A stretch of 23,894 nt of DNA from a virus, in the IMG/VR virus record IMGVR_UViG_3300049595_004863, positions 1-23,894 of that record; one strand, 5' to 3'. The notes under the pieces are model-generated. The model made no database searches. It was not told the origin of the DNA and saw nothing but the letters and a program-made list of their open reading frames with translations. Below, one piece after another: positions 22,045 to 23,894 of this stretch. Within the stretch, counting starts at the first letter, position 1, and each line of letters starts with the position of its first letter. The position numbers were made by a program, and so were the translations under genes.

Positions 22045-23775
22045 ATGGCCGATAATCCAAATTTGGAAGATGAAGCATTCAAGAAATTCCTTGGTGAATC
22101 AGCAGATATTATAGGTAACATTGGAAGAATCCAGGATGGTATTTCCGATATTAATAGAAGCTTTGGTGAAACCAGAACGCGTTACTTAGAATTCGCTGAA
22201 GTTGTATCGGACAACGTAGCGGATTTTGTAAGATTAGGGGGTCAAGCTAGTGACATCAGTGATACAATTGCAAAAATAGCTGAAGGTTCAAGAAGAAATG
22301 TTGTTGCTACAGGTGAAACTGTTAAAGAAATTTTTGCCACAGCTACATACCTTGGAACTTCAAGCGAAAAGCTCACTGAAAATTTTGCAATAATCGGAGT
22401 TGAAATGTCCGACATTGCTGAAACCACCAAAGAATCGATTGATTACATACAATCTTTGGGTTTAAATGCAAGAACAGTTATGGAATCCGTCTTAACAAGA
22501 ATGGAAGACATGAACCGGTTTAACTTTGAAGGAGGGGTACTCGGATTTACTAAAATGGCGGCACAGGCTTCTATGTTACGTTTTGACATGGGACAAACCG
22601 TTAAATTTGCGGATGATGTAATGAATCCAGATGGGGCAATTAAAATGGCTGCGGCATTTCAAAGACTTGGTGTTGCTTCTGGGGATTTGGTGAACCCTTT
22701 TGTTTTAATGGATAAATCCATTAACGACCCCGGAGGTTTACAAGATTCGATAATTGAAATGTCCAAACAGTTCACATACTTTGATGAAGCCACGGGGAAT
22801 TTTAGAATCAATCCAGGAAGTATTCGTCTTCTGAAAGAAATTGCCTCAGAAACAGGTCTTAGTTATGAAAATATGACAAAAACTGCTATAGCCGCTCAAG
22901 AAATGGATAGAAGACTCAGCCAAATTTCGTTTGGTATACAAGGAAGTGAAGAAGACAAAATGCTTGTAGCCAACATGGCCAAAATGGGTGATGATAGAAA
23001 ATTTTATGTTGAATTTGAGGATGAAACAGGAAAAAAACAAACTCAAGCGTTAGAAAATTTATCACAAGCTCAGTTTGAGCAGATAAAATTACAACAAGCA
23101 AACAGGCCAAAAACCATGGAAGATTTGGCAAGAGCACAACTAGATACCGACAAATTAATAGAAAGAGGCATAGCAGCACTTCCAATGAGTTTAGGCTATG
23201 CACTTGCTGGTCAAACGGGTTTAGTACGAGGTATTGAAACTTTGAGAGACGGTTTCAAAGAATTTACCAATGAAGCCTATGGTGGTGAAAATCAAATTCC
23301 GGCAACTAAAGAATTTAGAGAAGCTTTTGAAGGTGTAGGTGATAAGCTTGGTGAAGTTGCAAATAATTTTATAATGGGTAATTCGACATTAGAAGAGGTT
23401 AAAAATGAGTTGCTTAATAGTGTTATGAACGAAAGCATTGATTTAAATATGGCAACAAGATTGAATAACGTAATAGAAAGTTTTAATAAAGTAACTGAGA
23501 GAGGGGAAAAATTTCAAAATGTTCTAGGTACAACTCCTGATAACAGATATCCAAGCTGGGAAGAACACCAAAGGCAACAAACCCAAAGAGGTCAAACTAC
23601 AATTTCTGGACAAGTTGCTGTTGGAGGAACAATTAATATAAAGGTGGATTCCCCATCAAACTTAACAGAGCAACAAGTATTTAACATTTTTAACAACCCA
23701 GAAGTACAGACACAAATGTTTAAGATTATCAAAGGGATGTCAGAGGGACTAATCAAACCCTTAGAAAAAAAATAA
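22045..23775 (+). CDS. Tape-measure-like tail protein (gp29 position)
   Basis: 576 residues, close in length to T4 gp29 (590), the tail-length ruler. The N-terminal 150 residues are long amphipathic helix with few prolines. FTKMAAQASMLRFDMGQ (168-184) and AAFQRLGVASGDL (203-215) are typical of tape-measure-type proteins, and a hydrophobic GIAALPMSLGYALAG stretch lies in the second half. The C-terminal end turns Gln/Gly-rich (QRQQTQRGQTTISGQVAVGGT) before a final helix. Position between a gp26-like baseplate gene and another tail gene supports a ruler/hub role. If it is the ruler, its length should match tail length. Homology to gp29 is not shown by eye. Confidence 0.65.
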   Translation: MADNPNLEDEAFKKFLGESADIIGNIGRIQDGISDINRSFGETRTRYLEFAEVVSDNVADFVRLGGQASDISDTIAKIAEGSRRNVVATGETVKEIFATATYLGTSSEKLTENFAIIGVEMSDIAETTKESIDYIQSLGLNARTVMESVLTRMEDMNRFNFEGGVLGFTKMAAQASMLRFDMGQTVKFADDVMNPDGAIKMAAAFQRLGVASGDLVNPFVLMDKSINDPGGLQDSIIEMSKQFTYFDEATGNFRINPGSIRLLKEIASETGLSYENMTKTAIAAQEMDRRLSQISFGIQGSEEDKMLVANMAKMGDDRKFYVEFEDETGKKQTQALENLSQAQFEQIKLQQANRPKTMEDLARAQLDTDKLIERGIAALPMSLGYALAGQTGLVRGIETLRDGFKEFTNEAYGGENQIPATKEFREAFEGVGDKLGEVANNFIMGNSTLEEVKNELLNSVMNESIDLNMATRLNNVIESFNKVTERGEKFQNVLGTTPDNRYPSWEEHQRQQTQRGQTTISGQVAVGGTINIKVDSPSNLTEQQVFNIFNNPEVQTQMFKIIKGMSEGLIKPLEKK

Positions 23776-23783
23776 TAAACTTC

Positions 23784-23790
23784 TATTTAT
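23784..23790 (+). promoter_or_regulatory. TATTTAT late-type motif before the last gene
   Basis: TATTTATCAAT lies 15 nt before the ATG at 23806, the same core plus CAAT as at 14423-14433. Confidence 0.5.
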
Positions 23791-23805
23791 CAATAAAAAG
23801 TTATA

Positions 23806-23894
23806 ATGGCAAGCCCACTAGATTTCCCTAGTTCAGAAGTTTTCAGAAAAAAACTTGTAGTAAGAAATTTAGTACCTTACAAAAAATCACCAAA
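23806..23894 (+). CDS. Start of an unidentified tail/baseplate gene (3' partial)
   Basis: An ATG at 23806 opens a frame to the window edge (29 codons): MASPLDFPSSEVFRKKLVVR and on. The start context (A-rich leader, TATTTAT 15 nt upstream) is the same as for the other late genes. Too little is visible to name it; position after the ruler gene suggests a baseplate or tail tube initiator protein. Confidence 0.6.
   Translation, partial: MASPLDFPSSEVFRKKLVVRNLVPYKKSP

Noticed and set aside
1-23894. tRNA genes, integrase, transposase or attachment sites
   Set aside because: I looked through the intergenic gaps and proteins and saw none; the short gaps leave almost no room for tRNAs.

Overview
The window looks like part of the genome of a T4-type contractile-tailed phage (myovirus), or a metagenomic contig from one, probably infecting a member of the Bacteroidota. 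The phage call rests on a tail sheath protein, a gp19-like tail tube protein, a gp26-like baseplate protein, a tape-measure-like protein and a family B DNA polymerase lying close together. The host suggestion is weaker. It rests on AT-rich leaders with no visible Shine-Dalgarno sequence in front of almost every gene, and on one good match to the Bacteroidota promoter (TTG, 20 nt, TAnnTTTG) in front of the SET-domain gene.

Layout. (1) 1-251: the end of a protein with a Thr/Pro/Glu repeat tail, followed by a terminator. (2) 364-5636: five tightly packed plus-strand glycosyltransferase-type genes (GT60-like, two GT25-like, and two related HtrL/YibB-like, the last fused to a second GT-A-like domain). 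(3) 5655-6053: a small structural protein resembling the BppU N-terminal domain. (4) 6157-9223: DNA polymerase with intact exonuclease and polymerase motifs, overlapped by a 95-residue HsdS-like specificity fragment. (5) 9210-14392, all minus strand: an apparent early pair (SET methyltransferase and SNF2 helicase, ATGA overlap), then an apparent late set (Mn-type superoxide dismutase fused to a nuclease-like C-terminus, a gp13-like neck protein, and a small beta-rich protein). (6) 14443-16022: gp14-like(?) and gp15-like connector/tail-completion genes. (7) 16023-16184, minus strand: a small ribbon-helix-helix protein with a perfect 11-bp tandem repeat at its start. (8) 16305-23894: very large sheath, HAD phosphatase, a heptanucleotide tandem repeat, tail tube, gp26-like baseplate protein with a coding +1 frame continuing past its stop, tape measure, and the start of one more gene.

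A motif TATTTAT, always in the direction of the downstream gene, lies 4-35 nt in front of most virion genes on both strands (also, less clearly, in front of the polymerase leader). It may be the late promoter of this phage: the T4/cyanophage late element TATAAATA has a related composition but is not identical. Three hairpin/U-tract terminators (281-308, 19520-19552, 21096-21126) split the plus-strand units. The DNA polymerase, the SNF2 helicase and possibly the HAD enzyme serve replication and nucleic-acid metabolism. The 13/14/15/18/19/26/29-like genes build neck, tail and baseplate. The glycosyltransferases may decorate virion proteins or the host surface.

No stretch longer than about 300 bases is without a gene. 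The longest gap (20390-20573) holds the heptamer repeat and a late-motif copy. I saw no tRNA, rRNA, CRISPR array, transposase or integrase.
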